6,566 bases of DNA, taken from the NCBI GenBank assembly GCA_030610325.1, contig JAUWRZ010000123.1:1-6566 (forward strand), written 5' to 3'. Source of the DNA: Sulfurimonadaceae bacterium. GTDB lineage: Bacteria > Campylobacterota > Campylobacteria > Campylobacterales > Sulfurimonadaceae. Within the stretch, counting starts at the first letter, position 1. Each line of letters begins with the position of its first letter. Below are positions 5,934 through 6,566 of the stretch, one piece after another. A program made the position numbers and the translations under genes. Under the pieces are notes generated by a model. It ran no database searches. It was given only the letters and a program-made list of their open reading frames with translations, and was not told the DNA's origin.

Positions 5934-6566
5934 TCAAAAAATGGATAGTCCTGTCTTTGTCGTGAAGAGTTCAAGCGCTTTTGTACCTATGAGAGAGTTA
6001 CCACGCTCATTGAGTTCCGGTGACCAGACCGCAATACCCATCTTCCCTGGAACAACAGCGACGATACCTCCACCGACACCACTTTTTCCCGGAAGCCCGA
6101 CATCAAAAGCGAACTCTCCCGAAGCATCATAGTGACCACAGGTAAGCATCACAGCATTGATCCGCCGGGCTTGATGCACAGAAGAAAATACCTTCTGCGT
6201 GATAGGGTCGATCCCACCATTTGCCAGATAGAGCATCGCCCTTGAGAGTCCGTTCACATCCATCGTGACCGCACACTGTCTAAAATAGACACTTAAGACA
6301 TCAGCAGGTTCATGCTCGAAGTTGCCAAAACTCTTCATCAGACTTGCCAGAGAGAGATTTCGGTAGCCATGCCCCATCTCTGATCTCGCGACCTCTTCAT
6401 CGATCACAATGCTCTCATCATCAGCGACCTCTCTGATAAACGCCAAGATAGTCTCAAAGGTCTCGGCATCATCGCCATAGACTTTTCGTAGAGCATCGAC
6501 AACGACAATAGCACCAGCGTTGATAAACGGGTTTCGCGGTCGGCCCTCTTCATACTCAAGCTGGAC
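5934..6566 (-). CDS. glsA: Glutaminase (GlsA family, serine-dependent), 5' end outside the window
   Basis: The visible part is the C-terminal 210 residues of a family that is usually about 305 residues long; the reading frame is open to the right edge. The enzyme hydrolyses L-glutamine to glutamate and ammonia in the cytoplasm, using a beta-lactamase-like Ser/Lys pair that would lie in the missing N-terminal part. Diagnostic motifs are GRPRNPFINAGAI (visible residues 8-20), SEMGHGYRN (62-70), VYFRQC (93-98), CGHYD (143-147) and GLPGKSGVGGG (157-167). Asn16, Glu63, Asn70, Tyr94, Tyr146 and Val164 correspond in spacing to the substrate-binding residues I recall for E. coli YbaS (N117, E161, N168, Y192, Y244, V262). 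The core looks intact. An apparent internal start near 6446 (TTG) is only an in-frame Leu codon. There is no evident functional link with the chemoreceptor downstream. Confidence 0.95.
   Translation of the reverse strand, partial: VQLEYEEGRPRNPFINAGAIVVVDALRKVYGDDAETFETILAFIREVADDESIVIDEEVARSEMGHGYRNLSLASLMKSFGNFEHEPADVLSVYFRQCAVTMDVNGLSRAMLYLANGGIDPITQKVFSSVHQARRINAVMLTCGHYDASGEFAFDVGLPGKSGVGGGIVAVVPGKMGIAVWSPELNERGNSLIGTKALELFTTKTGLSIF

Noticed and set aside
1..6566. CRISPR arrays, tRNA/rRNA genes, insertion sequences or phage genes
   Set aside because: No regularly spaced repeats, no RNA-gene-like conserved segments and no transposase or integrase motifs were seen on either strand.

Overview
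The window reads as part of a Gram-negative chromosome, most likely a free-living sulfur- or hydrogen-oxidising Campylobacterota (Epsilonproteobacteria; a Sulfurimonas, Sulfurovum or Sulfuricurvum type). This is an inference from the style of the chemoreceptor signalling domain, the AT-rich promoters without strong -35 boxes, the small exported redox proteins and the moderate GC content. No marker gene fixes the taxon. All convincing genes lie on the minus strand, so transcription runs from high to low coordinates.

Layout in the direction of transcription: (1) 6566-5934, a serine-dependent glutaminase (GlsA family) whose N-terminus lies beyond the right edge; (2) 5933-5787, an intergenic region with a good sigma70-like promoter (TTGATT, 17 nt, TATACT) followed by a long 19-bp hairpin that would sit in the leader of the next gene; (3) 5786-4203, a methyl-accepting chemotaxis protein whose periplasmic sensor carries a c-type haem motif, CLMCH; (4) 4202-3917, an intergenic region with a TATAAT promoter and small dyads but no clear terminator; (5) 3916-48, a probable four-gene operon.

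That operon encodes a 664-residue lipoprotein with two c-haem motifs at its C-terminus, a TlpA/ResA-like thioredoxin (CNSC active site), a 72-residue DUF4266 lipoprotein ending in a Gly/Cys tail (GGGCGCN), and a DUF3570 protein predicted to be an outer-membrane beta-barrel. The last three genes overlap: ATGA between thioredoxin and DUF4266, then a 10-nt overlap between DUF4266 and DUF3570, in which the GGA-GGA-GG codons of the DUF4266 tail also form the ribosome binding site of DUF3570.

The most interesting observation is that the DUF3570 protein contains three copies of Asp-x-x-Ser-Gly-Ala-Ser (two in tandem, one distal). This resembles the acceptor motif that ApbE flavin transferases use to attach FMN covalently to Ser/Thr. 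With the dihaem lipoprotein, the thioredoxin and the Cys-tailed lipoprotein, the operon looks like an uncharacterised envelope redox or electron-transfer module, possibly flavinylated. The neighbouring haem-c chemoreceptor could sense related redox conditions. ApbE itself is not in the window; its natural place would be beyond the left edge.
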